Of a stretch of 22,322 nt of DNA, positions 15,703-22,322 are shown in pieces. A model generated the notes under the pieces. It was given only the letters and a program-made list of their open reading frames with translations. It was not told the DNA's origin and made no database searches. Position 1 is the first letter of the stretch, and each line of letters begins with the position of its first letter. The stretch spans positions 1-22,322 of the forward strand of contig UQCL01000036.1 of NCBI GenBank assembly GCA_900539505.1, in the 5' to 3' direction. The position numbers were made by a program, and so were the translations under genes. This stretch comes from an uncultured Campylobacter sp. (GTDB taxonomy: Bacteria > Campylobacterota > Campylobacteria > Campylobacterales > Campylobacteraceae).

Positions 15703-17655
15703 TTGGCTTTGATCGAGCTTATCGATGTTACGAAAAAATTCGGCTCTCACGTCGTATTAGACGGCGTAAATTTCGCACTGGATGCTAATGAGCGCGTCGC
15801 CGTGATCGGCAAAAACGGCGGCGGCAAATCCACGCTGATGAAGATAATTGCGGGTCTGTGCGAGACCGACGAGGGGCGCGTGATCACTCAAAACGGGCTA
15901 AATATCCAGATGCTCGCTCAAACGCCGAAATTTGAAGACAATCTCTCGGTCAAAGACGCGCTGCGACGGGAGCTGGCTGAAATTTACGCCGCCCTTAGCG
16001 AATACGACGCGATCTCGAGTAAGATCGCCGCACAGCCCGAAAACAAGGAACTTTTGGCGCGCCAAGACGAATTGATTAAATTTATCGAAGCCAAGGACGG
16101 CTGGCAGATCGATAATAAGATCGAGCAGGTGCTGCAAAATTTCGGGCTTAAAATTTACGAAAACCGCTCCGTCTGCACGCTTAGCGGCGGCGAAATTCGT
16201 CGCGTAGCGCTGGGTGCGCTGGTGCTTAAAAAGCCCGACGTGCTGCTGCTGGACGAGCCCACGAACCACCTCGACGTCTATATGGTGAAATTTCTAGAGG
16301 ATATGCTGCTTAGCTCGAAGCAGACGATCGTTTTTATCAGCCACGATCGCTACTTCATCGACCGCTTGGCGACGCGCAGTATCGAGCTCGAAGAGGGTAA
16401 AATTTCAAATTTCGATGGCGGATACGAGAACTATCTGAGGCGCAAGCAGGAGATGCTCGCTTCGCTCGAGAAGTCCCACGAGACGCTGCTTAAACAGCTG
16501 CGCGCCGAGGAGGAGTGGCTGCACCGCGGCGTAAAGGCGCGCCTAAAGCGCAACGAAGGGCGCAAGGCGCGTATCATGCAGATGAGGCAGGATGCGAAGA
16601 AAAACCCGGGCGCGATCCGCCGCGTGCGGCTCGAGCTGGAGCGCGCGAGTAGGAGCTTTAACGGCACGGGCGGCGACAATCGCAAAAAGATGCTTTTTGA
16701 ATGCACGAATATCGGTAAAATTTTAAACGGCAAGGTGCTTTTCAAGGGCTTTTCAGCGCGAGTTTTGCAGGGCGAGCGCATCGGCATCGTAGGCGCTAAC
16801 GGCGCGGGCAAAAGCACTCTGCTTAAAATTCTACTCGGCCGCAGCAAGATCGATGCGGGAGAGATCAAACGCGGCGAGATCAGGATCGGCTACTTCGATC
16901 AGACCCGCAGCGGCATCACGGACGATAAAAGCATAATCGAAATTTTTTGCCCCAACGGCGGCGATCACATAAGCGTCCGCGGCAGCTACATGCACGTATA
17001 TGGGTATTTGAAAAATTTCTTGTTTCCGAAGGAGTTTTTAGATAAGCCCGTCGGCGTGCTTAGCGGCGGCGAAAAGAACCGTCTAGCGCTTGCCAAGCTC
17101 TTTACCGAGCAGTACGATTGCCTGATCTTGGATGAGCCGACGAACGATCTTGATATCGCGACGATCAATATTTTGGAAGATTATCTGCTAAGCTTCGAAG
17201 GCGCGGTAATCATCGTAAGCCACGATCGCTATTTCATCGATAAGATTACAAATAAGCTTTGGGTTTTTGAAAAAAACGGCACGATAGATCAAATTCAAAT
17301 GCCCTATTCGCAGTATTTGGAGTTTGAAGACGAGATGGCGGAGATCGATCAGATCGAAGCCGATGCTGGCGCGAGCGCGAGCACGGACGAGGGCGGTCGC
17401 GAAAACAAAAAGGAGAAGACGAGCGCCGCGAAGCTTAGCTATAAACAGAATAAAATTTTAGAGGAGTACCCCGCTAAAATCGAGGCTATCGAGGCGCGCA
17501 TAAAGGAGCTAAATCACGCGCTCTCGACGCCTGAAATTTATCAAAAGCTCGGTATGCAGGGGCTTTTTGAAGAACTTGAAGAAAAAAGAGGAACGTTAAA
17601 CAGTATGGAAAATGAATATTACGAAGTGCTTTCGCTCGCCGAGAGCCTAAAGTAG
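15703..17655 (+). CDS. uup: ABC-F ATPase, Uup-like
   Basis: ABC-F proteins have two ATPase domains and no membrane part; they act on ribosomes, and Uup also affects transposon excision and replication-linked structures. The 650-residue protein has Walker A motifs at 36-43 (GKNGGGKS) and 364-371 (GANGAGKS), LSGGE signatures at 160-164 and 453-457, and Walker B segments LLLDEPTNHLD and LILDEPTNDLD. The inter-domain linker (about 265-292) with EEWLHRGVKARLKRNEGRK matches the Uup type. A coiled coil at about 575-650 matches the Uup C-terminal DNA-binding extension, which EttA lacks. The start is TTG at 15703, fixed by AGAGGAA upstream and the ABC strand directly after. The next gene begins 5 bases past the stop, so it heads a four-gene operon. 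Confidence 0.9.
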   Translation: MALIELIDVTKKFGSHVVLDGVNFALDANERVAVIGKNGGGKSTLMKIIAGLCETDEGRVITQNGLNIQMLAQTPKFEDNLSVKDALRRELAEIYAALSEYDAISSKIAAQPENKELLARQDELIKFIEAKDGWQIDNKIEQVLQNFGLKIYENRSVCTLSGGEIRRVALGALVLKKPDVLLLDEPTNHLDVYMVKFLEDMLLSSKQTIVFISHDRYFIDRLATRSIELEEGKISNFDGGYENYLRRKQEMLASLEKSHETLLKQLRAEEEWLHRGVKARLKRNEGRKARIMQMRQDAKKNPGAIRRVRLELERASRSFNGTGGDNRKKMLFECTNIGKILNGKVLFKGFSARVLQGERIGIVGANGAGKSTLLKILLGRSKIDAGEIKRGEIRIGYFDQTRSGITDDKSIIEIFCPNGGDHISVRGSYMHVYGYLKNFLFPKEFLDKPVGVLSGGEKNRLALAKLFTEQYDCLILDEPTNDLDIATINILEDYLLSFEGAVIIVSHDRYFIDKITNKLWVFEKNGTIDQIQMPYSQYLEFEDEMAEIDQIEADAGASASTDEGGRENKKEKTSAAKLSYKQNKILEEYPAKIEAIEARIKELNHALSTPEIYQKLGMQGLFEELEEKRGTLNSMENEYYEVLSLAESLK

Positions 17656-17660
17656 GCGCG

Positions 17661-18869
17661 ATGGTTTGGTTTTTGATCTTTTTATACGCGCTTTACACGA
17701 TTTATAAAATTTCGCTCGATCTGCTCGAGCTAAGCTTCATCCGCGCCAAGCTAAAAGAGCCTGCAGTGGTGCTTAGCGAGGAGGATTATCGTAAGGCGGG
17801 CGAGGTCGGCGCGGTAAATTTAAAATTTAATATATTTTCGCACTGCTTTTCTTTTGTGGTAGCGCTTATTTGGATACTTGCGGGTGCTGGCGCGTTACAG
17901 CGCGCGATATATGATTTAGCGGGCGACGGGATTTTTGCGCAGAGCTGCTTTGTAACGGCGTTTTTAATCATCGGCGGCGCGATATCGTTTCCGCTTGAAA
18001 TTTACAAAACCTTCGTCAAAGATCGCCGCCTAGGCTTTTCCACGATAACGCCCGCCGTTTTCGTAAAAGATGCGCTAAAATCGCTCGTACTCACGCTGGT
18101 TTTCGGCTTTGCAGTAGCCTCTGCGCTCGTTTTTTGCGTAAACAGCCTGGGCGCGCACTGGTGGGTCTGGGGCTTTTTGCTAAGCTTCGGCGTAGTTTTA
18201 CTGATAAATTTAATTTATCCGACCGTTATCGCGCCGCTGTTTAATAAGATGCAGCCGCTAGAGCACGGCGAGCTAAAAGAGCGCATAGAGGGGCTTTTGC
18301 AGCGCTGCGGTTTTAAAAGTAGCGGCGTTTTTACGATCGACGCGAGCAAGCGCGACAAACGCCTAAACGCCTATTTCGGCGGCTTCGGCGCGACGAAAAA
18401 GGTCGTGCTTTTCGACACGCTCATAGAAAAGCTGAGCGAGGATGAAATTTTAGCCGTTTTAGGGCACGAGCTCGGGCATTTCAAACACGGCGATATTTTG
18501 AAAAATTTAGCGCTTAGCTTCGTGCTTTTGGGCGCGACGTTTGCGGTATTCGGAAACCTTTCCGGGGGCGTATTCGGCGCGTTGGGGCTTAGCGAGGGCG
18601 GCGGCGCGACGCTGGTTTTTATGATTTTGTTTGCGCCGATTTTGCATGCGTTTTTTGAGCCGGTGATCTCCAAGCTTAGCCGCATGCACGAATTTAGCGC
18701 GGACCGGCACGGTGCCAGCATGCAGGATAAAAAGAGCATGATCGGCGCGCTAAAGAAGCTGGGCAGCGAAAACAAGGCGTTTCCGCTCGCTCATAAAATT
18801 TACGCCGCAGTGTATCATTCGCATCCGAGCCTGTATGAGCGCATAAGAGAGCTTGATGAGGATCGCTGA
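17661..18869 (+). CDS. M48 membrane zinc metallopeptidase (Ste24/CAAX protease-like)
   Basis: This 402-residue integral membrane protein is a Ste24-type M48 peptidase, a group that cleaves membrane or lipidated proteins, with bacterial substrates mostly unknown. The zinc motif HELGH has H269, E270 and H273, and the third ligand is E344 in EFSADRHG, as in M48 enzymes. Hydrophobic segments surround it: about 2-22, 58-80, 95-112, 140-162, 168-190, 282-300 and 316-334. The ATG at 17661 lies 5 bases after the uup-like stop codon. Its own end overlaps the prmC start by 14 bases, so the genes are translated from one message. Confidence 0.9.
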   Translation: MVWFLIFLYALYTIYKISLDLLELSFIRAKLKEPAVVLSEEDYRKAGEVGAVNLKFNIFSHCFSFVVALIWILAGAGALQRAIYDLAGDGIFAQSCFVTAFLIIGGAISFPLEIYKTFVKDRRLGFSTITPAVFVKDALKSLVLTLVFGFAVASALVFCVNSLGAHWWVWGFLLSFGVVLLINLIYPTVIAPLFNKMQPLEHGELKERIEGLLQRCGFKSSGVFTIDASKRDKRLNAYFGGFGATKKVVLFDTLIEKLSEDEILAVLGHELGHFKHGDILKNLALSFVLLGATFAVFGNLSGGVFGALGLSEGGGATLVFMILFAPILHAFFEPVISKLSRMHEFSADRHGASMQDKKSMIGALKKLGSENKAFPLAHKIYAAVYHSHPSLYERIRELDEDR

Positions 18870-19656
18870 GGCGCTAAGATGGGGGCTGGAGCAGTGCGGC
18901 TCAAAATACGTCGCGCGCGAAATTTTAAAATTCTGTGAGCGACTTAGCAGCGAAGAGCTCGTGCTAAAATGCTCGGAAGAGCTCGCACATGAAGCGGAGT
19001 TTCGCGCTAAGATCATTGAATTTAAAGATGGCCGCCCGCTTGAATACATCACGCAAAGCTGCGATTTTATGGGCTTTAAATTTTACGTCGACGAGCGAGT
19101 GCTGATACCGCGCTGCGAGACCGAAATTTTAGTAAAAAAGGCGCTTACTTTGGCGCAAAGCTTGGGCGAGCCGCGCATTTGCGAGATCGGCACGGGCAGC
19201 GGTATAATCGCTATCTGCTTAAAAAAACTACTTCCCGCTTGCCGCATCACGGCTAGCGACATCAGCGCGGATGCCCTGCAAGTAGCGCGCGCAAACGCCG
19301 CAAGCTTAGGCGCGGACGTCGAGTTCGTACACTGCGCCTATGCAGATGAGATCGTGGGGGAGTTTGATCTCATCGTCTCAAATCCCCCATACATCGCAAA
19401 CTCCTACGCATTGGACGCGCGCGTGCTGCAGGAGCCGAAACAGGCGCTATTTGGCGGCGAGCGGGGGGATGAAATTTTAAAACGCATCGTGCTGATCGCC
19501 GCACGGCGCGCAAAATTTCTAGCCTGCGAGATGGGCTATGATCAAAAACAGAGCTTGTCGGAGTTTTTGCGCGAGCAGGGCTTTAGGGCGGAATTTTACA
19601 AAGATTTGGCGCAGTTTGATCGCGGATTCGTCGCGCGAAATTTAAACAGATCGTAG
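18856..19656 (+). CDS. prmC: Peptide chain release factor N5-glutamine methyltransferase
   Basis: PrmC (HemK) methylates the glutamine of the GGQ motif in RF1 and RF2 using S-adenosylmethionine. The 266-residue protein has the N-terminal helical domain, then GRPLEYI (59-65) and VLIPRCETE (82-90). The SAM motif is EIGTGSG (110-116) and the catalytic NPPY is at 176-179. In most homologues the cysteine in IPRCETE is proline. The ATG at 18856 is chosen. A TTG directly before it also lies in frame but adds only one residue. The gene overlaps the M48 peptidase by 14 bases and ends 7 bases before the next gene. Confidence 0.94.
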   Translation: MRIAEALRWGLEQCGSKYVAREILKFCERLSSEELVLKCSEELAHEAEFRAKIIEFKDGRPLEYITQSCDFMGFKFYVDERVLIPRCETEILVKKALTLAQSLGEPRICEIGTGSGIIAICLKKLLPACRITASDISADALQVARANAASLGADVEFVHCAYADEIVGEFDLIVSNPPYIANSYALDARVLQEPKQALFGGERGDEILKRIVLIAARRAKFLACEMGYDQKQSLSEFLREQGFRAEFYKDLAQFDRGFVARNLNRS

Positions 19657-19663
19657 GCGCGCC

Positions 19664-20329
19664 GTGCAAAGCTCGCAACTACGCAGGCTGCTTTATTACA
19701 AAGCGTTCGGCTACCGCTACGTAAGCGCCGAAATTTTAAGCGGCAGCGAGCGATTTTTTAAGGCGCTGGACGCGCTGCGATCCGCTACCGCCGAGTGCAA
19801 TCTCTGCGAACTCGCCAAAACGCGCGCGGGAAGCGGCGAGCAAAATTTTAAAAATTTCAAAACTATCAAAAATTTTAAAAATTCTAAAACCCCCGCGAAC
19901 GTAAAACTTATGATCATAGCTCTTACGCCGAGCTCTAGCGAGGGTTTTGGCGGCGGTTTGGAGGCTGAAGTAGCAGCGGCGCTAGATCAAATTTGCGCGC
20001 CGGAAGAAATTTATTTTAGCTTTCTGATAAAGTGCGCGGTGCCGCAAAATAGGCGCATAAGCTCGGAAATGATCTTAAAATGCGCGCCCTATCTGACCGA
20101 CGAGATCAAAATTTTAAAGCCCAAAGTCGTGCTTTGCTTGGGCGAAATTTGCTGTAAAATCGTGCTGCGAAATGGCGATCTAGCGGGCATGGACGTGCTG
20201 CACGGCTCGGTCTTTAACGAGGGCGGTATCAGTTTCGTGCCGAGCTTCGATCCCGCATTCATCGCGCAAAATCCGAGCAAGGCGGAGCTTTTCAAAGAGG
20301 ATCTGCAAAGGATAAAAGAGCTGCTGTGA
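19664..20329 (+). CDS. Family-4 uracil-DNA-glycosylase-like protein, catalytic motifs altered
   Basis: This 221-residue protein resembles the iron-sulfur family-4 uracil-DNA glycosylases. Four cysteines fit the 4Fe-4S pattern: C45 and C48 in CNLC, C124 in IKC, and C140 in LKCAPYL. The stretch ILKPKVVLCLGE (150-161) is also typical. However, motif A, normally GEAPG, reads ALTPSSSEG (86-94), and motif B, normally HPS or HPA, reads FDPAF (195-199), with aspartate replacing the histidine. The enzyme may be inactive, use another chemistry, or have a different role. Residues 60-76 are a low-complexity insert of N, F and K encoded by AAAATTTT-like DNA. The start codon is GTG at 19664, 7 bases after the prmC stop. 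It ends the uup-led run. Confidence 0.75.
   Translation: MQSSQLRRLLYYKAFGYRYVSAEILSGSERFFKALDALRSATAECNLCELAKTRAGSGEQNFKNFKTIKNFKNSKTPANVKLMIIALTPSSSEGFGGGLEAEVAAALDQICAPEEIYFSFLIKCAVPQNRRISSEMILKCAPYLTDEIKILKPKVVLCLGEICCKIVLRNGDLAGMDVLHGSVFNEGGISFVPSFDPAFIAQNPSKAELFKEDLQRIKELL
19841..19890 (+). repeat. AAATTT-rich low-complexity coding insert
   Basis: Fifty bases inside the glycosylase-like gene consist of two similar A/T blocks, each with AAAATTTTAAAAATT, joined by AACTATC. They encode NFKNF, TI and KNFKNSK. The insert lies between the CNLC cysteine pair and the first core beta strand, a surface-loop position. Confidence 0.6.
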
Positions 20330-20812
20330 AGCACATTTTGGCGCTTTCTTTGCGCGCCGTTTTGATTTTGCGCGTAGCTTTTTGCACGCGCATCGTGATT
20401 TTTGTTACGGCGGGCGAGCGGACGGGGCGAATTTGACCTGCTTAAATTTCACGGACTAGCGGGATTTTAGCGGAGTAAAACACAGACTCGATCTGCGCGG
20501 GTTGAAATTTAATGGCGAGAAATTTCGTAAAGCGGCGGAGTAGGGCAAATTTAGCGCCATTGCAAAATTCTAATATTTCAAATTTTGCTTTTTATTTAGC
20601 TATTTGGGGCGTGCGAGGGGTTTATGTCGTGGCATAGCCGCTAAATTTAGACCTTCAATTTCGAGCAAATTCTATGTAGTAAAATTTTATCTCGCCTGCA
20701 AATTTTATTATTGCCCAAGAGCTTTGCGCATTCTTAGATTTTACGCCTAAGGTCGGTCTGCGCCATGTTTTCGCCGCACACGACTAGGTAAATTTGAACC
20801 CGCGAAATAAAT
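20330..20812. other. Convergent gap, nothing recognised
   Basis: These 483 bases separate two convergent genes. Both strands lack an open frame with coding character, and no tRNA or classic terminator hairpin with a T-run was seen. AAATTT and AAATTC words are frequent, as in the other gaps. Confidence 0.5.
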
Positions 20813-21208
20813 TTATCTCAAAGATTTGAAAAATTCTAAAATTTCGGCGCTAAATTTGATCGGTCTGCCGTCTTTTACGAAGGCGATTTTTACGTCCTGT
20901 GCGTATAAAAGCTCGCTAAAATCCGCGTTTTTAATATCTTTGATCTTGTAAATTTCTTGCCGCAAAAGGGCGCTGGCGTTTTTGAGCGCGGCTAGGCTCG
21001 TGCGAATTTCAAGCGTATCGCCGAGGCGCGCGGGGCGGAGGAATTTAGCGCAAAGCTCGCTAACTACGAAGTATGCGTCCGCGCGCGCAAAGTCCACCCC
21101 GGCCTGCATAAGCGCCTCGCTGCGCGCCCGCTCGCAAAATTTTATGTAGTTGGCGTGATACACGATGCCCTGTGCGTCGGTGTCTTCGTAGTAAATTTTA
21201 ATCTGCAT
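20813..21208 (-). CDS. YbgC/FadM-type acyl-CoA thioesterase
   Basis: This 131-residue hot-dog-fold protein carries the family signature YEDTDAQGIVYHANYIKF (7-24), in which D11 is the expected catalytic aspartate. Family members hydrolyse short- or long-chain acyl-CoA or acyl-ACP in the cytoplasm. In many bacteria ybgC lies with tol-pal, but here the neighbour is a DUF4149 membrane protein. The ATG at 21208 overlaps that gene by 11 bases, so the pair forms an operon and translation is probably coupled. Length is normal and the substrate is not predictable. Confidence 0.92.
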   Translation of the reverse strand: MQIKIYYEDTDAQGIVYHANYIKFCERARSEALMQAGVDFARADAYFVVSELCAKFLRPARLGDTLEIRTSLAALKNASALLRQEIYKIKDIKNADFSELLYAQDVKIAFVKDGRPIKFSAEILEFFKSLR

Positions 21209-21722
21209 CGGCTGTGCTTTGCTCCAGTGCTGCCTTTTTTGTGGCGAGGGCGGGGAGGATTTTTGCGAAAAACAGCACCGTTTGAAACACGATGATGAGT
21301 TTCATGCACCATTCGCTAGCCGCGTGGATTTGGGCAAATTCCTGCGTCATCGTCGCTTCTGCACCGATCTTCTGGGCATTTATAACGTAGTCGGTAAAGT
21401 AAAGCACGAAAAGTAGGGCTAAAATGATATTTACGAGCGTCAGCATCAGGGTCGAAAGGCGCAAGCGAAAGGATTGCGATTTGTTGTTATTGAAATTTAT
21501 CATCTCAAAAACGAGGCAGATGACCGAGACTGCGATGAGGATGCCGCCATATCTTGCGAAGATCTCGCTCATCAGCTGGCCGCTTTGAAAGTGCGATAGC
21601 ACGCCCTCTCCGATAATCTGCTGCGGGAAAAATACCACGGGCGCGACGAGTGCGCCGAGCGAGAGCTCGATGCCGATAAGGGCTGCGATGATGAAGATAT
21701 AGATAGAAAAAATTGCGCGCAT
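21198..21722 (-). CDS. DUF4149-type integral membrane protein
   Basis: This 174-residue protein has four hydrophobic segments, at about 4-34, 59-77, 90-114 and 138-158, so it is a four-helix inner-membrane protein. The N-terminal stretch with ELSLGALVAPVVFF resembles DUF4149 proteins, whose function is unknown. The C-terminal tail is hydrophilic (ALEQSTADAD). The ATG at 21722 has AAAAGGAC about 5 bases upstream. A TATAAT box on the minus strand lies 42 bases upstream. It is the first gene of a pair with the thioesterase. Confidence 0.8.
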   Translation of the reverse strand: MRAIFSIYIFIIAALIGIELSLGALVAPVVFFPQQIIGEGVLSHFQSGQLMSEIFARYGGILIAVSVICLVFEMINFNNNKSQSFRLRLSTLMLTLVNIILALLFVLYFTDYVINAQKIGAEATMTQEFAQIHAASEWCMKLIIVFQTVLFFAKILPALATKKAALEQSTADAD

Positions 21723-21763
21723 AAAAGTCCTTTTAAATTTTGATAAATTTTAAATCGGACGTG

Positions 21764-21769
21764 ATTATA
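21764..21769 (-). promoter_or_regulatory. Predicted -10 box for the DUF4149-thioesterase operon
   Basis: The minus strand reads TATAAT, 42 bases upstream of the ATG at 21722. A second TATAA-like word lies at 21779-21784 on the plus strand, facing right. Confidence 0.55.
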
Positions 21770-21998
21770 GCGAAATCTTATAATCGTGCGCTTAAGCGTT
21801 TTGTAGGCGGGTTTTTTGGCGAATGGGGCGGCGGTCATCGGTCGTAAATAGGATGAAATTTTTAATTTTTGGATGCGGCCGCCTGCGAAATTTGTGTTGA
21901 AACGCGCCGTGATCAAAATTTCGTAATGAAATTTGAAATTTCAAAACTGTTTTTAAATTTCTTAATGTGTATTCAGCCCCCTTTAAGCATCGCTCTTG

Positions 21999-22004
21999 TA
22001 TAAT
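21999..22004 (+). promoter_or_regulatory. Candidate -10 box of a rightward transcript (rRNA operon?)
   Basis: TATAAT within CTTGTATAATCA faces the contig end. Downstream sequence becomes AT-rich with no open frame, as expected for a long untranslated leader. No clear -35 box is seen. Confidence 0.45.
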
Positions 22005-22322
22005 CACAATTCTGTTTCGCACCGAGCCGAACCTGCTTCCTTAACTCTTAAGTCCTAGTAGTTTTAGCCTTTTAGCGAACGCGTTTTTTAAAATTTTAAC
22101 TGTTAAAAACAAATATCTTTAGTCAATCTTTGAAATCTAAACAAGTGATCGATTGAGCCTATGGATTTAAGATTTAGATCGCCGGATCGAAAGTTAGAGA
22201 ATTCTTTATATCCGTAACGAATATCTAATTAGCATCTAGCTTTAACTAAACCTAATCCATAAAAACAATGTTACAAACATAAAGTTTTTAGATTAAAAAC
22301 TTCATATCGACTCTCTAAAGCT
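22005..22322 (+). other. Probable rRNA operon leader with boxA-like element
   Basis: The last 318 bases have no gene, lower GC than the rest of the window and almost none of the AAATTT filler. TCAATCTTTGAAATCTAAAC at 22123-22142 resembles the boxA region (TCTTTGAAAACTAAAC type) found before 16S and 23S genes in many bacteria. TCAATC (22123-22128) and GATTGA (22151-22156) form an inverted repeat. AAGTTTTTA-GAT-TAAAAACTT at 22282-22302 is a perfect 9-pair hairpin. The contig stops here, as short-read assemblies do at repeated rRNA operons. No 16S sequence itself is present, so the call is inference. Confidence 0.45.

Overview
The window reads as one short-read assembly contig from a Campylobacter with a GC content near half, most like the oral group (C. 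gracilis, C. rectus, C. showae). That assignment is inference. It rests on gene order (dnaJ divergent from racR-racS-recR; murC, a small membrane protein and mutS2 in a row), on Campylobacter-style protein sequences, and on the extreme abundance of AAATTT and related RAATTY sites. The first 46 bases are an Illumina Nextera XT i7 adapter with its index, not genome. The last 300 bases look like the AT-rich leader of an rRNA operon, a usual place for such contigs to stop.

Layout, left to right. On the minus strand: mutS2 (197-2404), a two-helix membrane protein with a Gln/Asn/Ser-rich insert (2394-3182) and murC (3244-4551), then a 498-base gene-free stretch dense in AAATTT, then recR, racS and racR (5050-7525), each overlapping the next by 4 bases. 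The racR-dnaJ gap holds facing promoters and a perfect 15-base palindrome. dnaJ (plus, 7655-8746) is followed at once by eight tandem copies of a 10-base unit, then an unrecognised 146-residue gene. On the minus strand lie a YgjP-type zinc peptidase with a large repetitive insert (9783-11171) and a MATE transporter (11147-12469). A 556-base divergent gap carries a strong G-quadruplex motif and an imperfect hairpin. An amidohydrolase (plus, 13026-14012) and an esterase (minus, 14889-15623) converge on 876 bases without a gene. A plus-strand run of four follows: an Uup-like ABC-F protein, an M48 membrane peptidase, prmC and a degenerate family-4 uracil-DNA-glycosylase-like protein. The last genes, minus strand, are a YbgC-type thioesterase and a DUF4149 membrane protein.

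Most genes are housekeeping: cell wall (murC), recombination and repair (recR, mutS2), chaperone (dnaJ), ribosome and translation (uup-like, prmC), and one two-component system (racRS). No phage, IS element, CRISPR array or complete new multi-gene system was found. The most unusual thread is at the DNA level. RAATTY-type sites crowd the intergenic regions and also underlie low-complexity insertions in at least three otherwise conserved proteins. In C. jejuni, RAATTY methylation marks DNA for natural transformation, so this could be a self-DNA uptake signal that has reshaped proteins. That link is a hypothesis.
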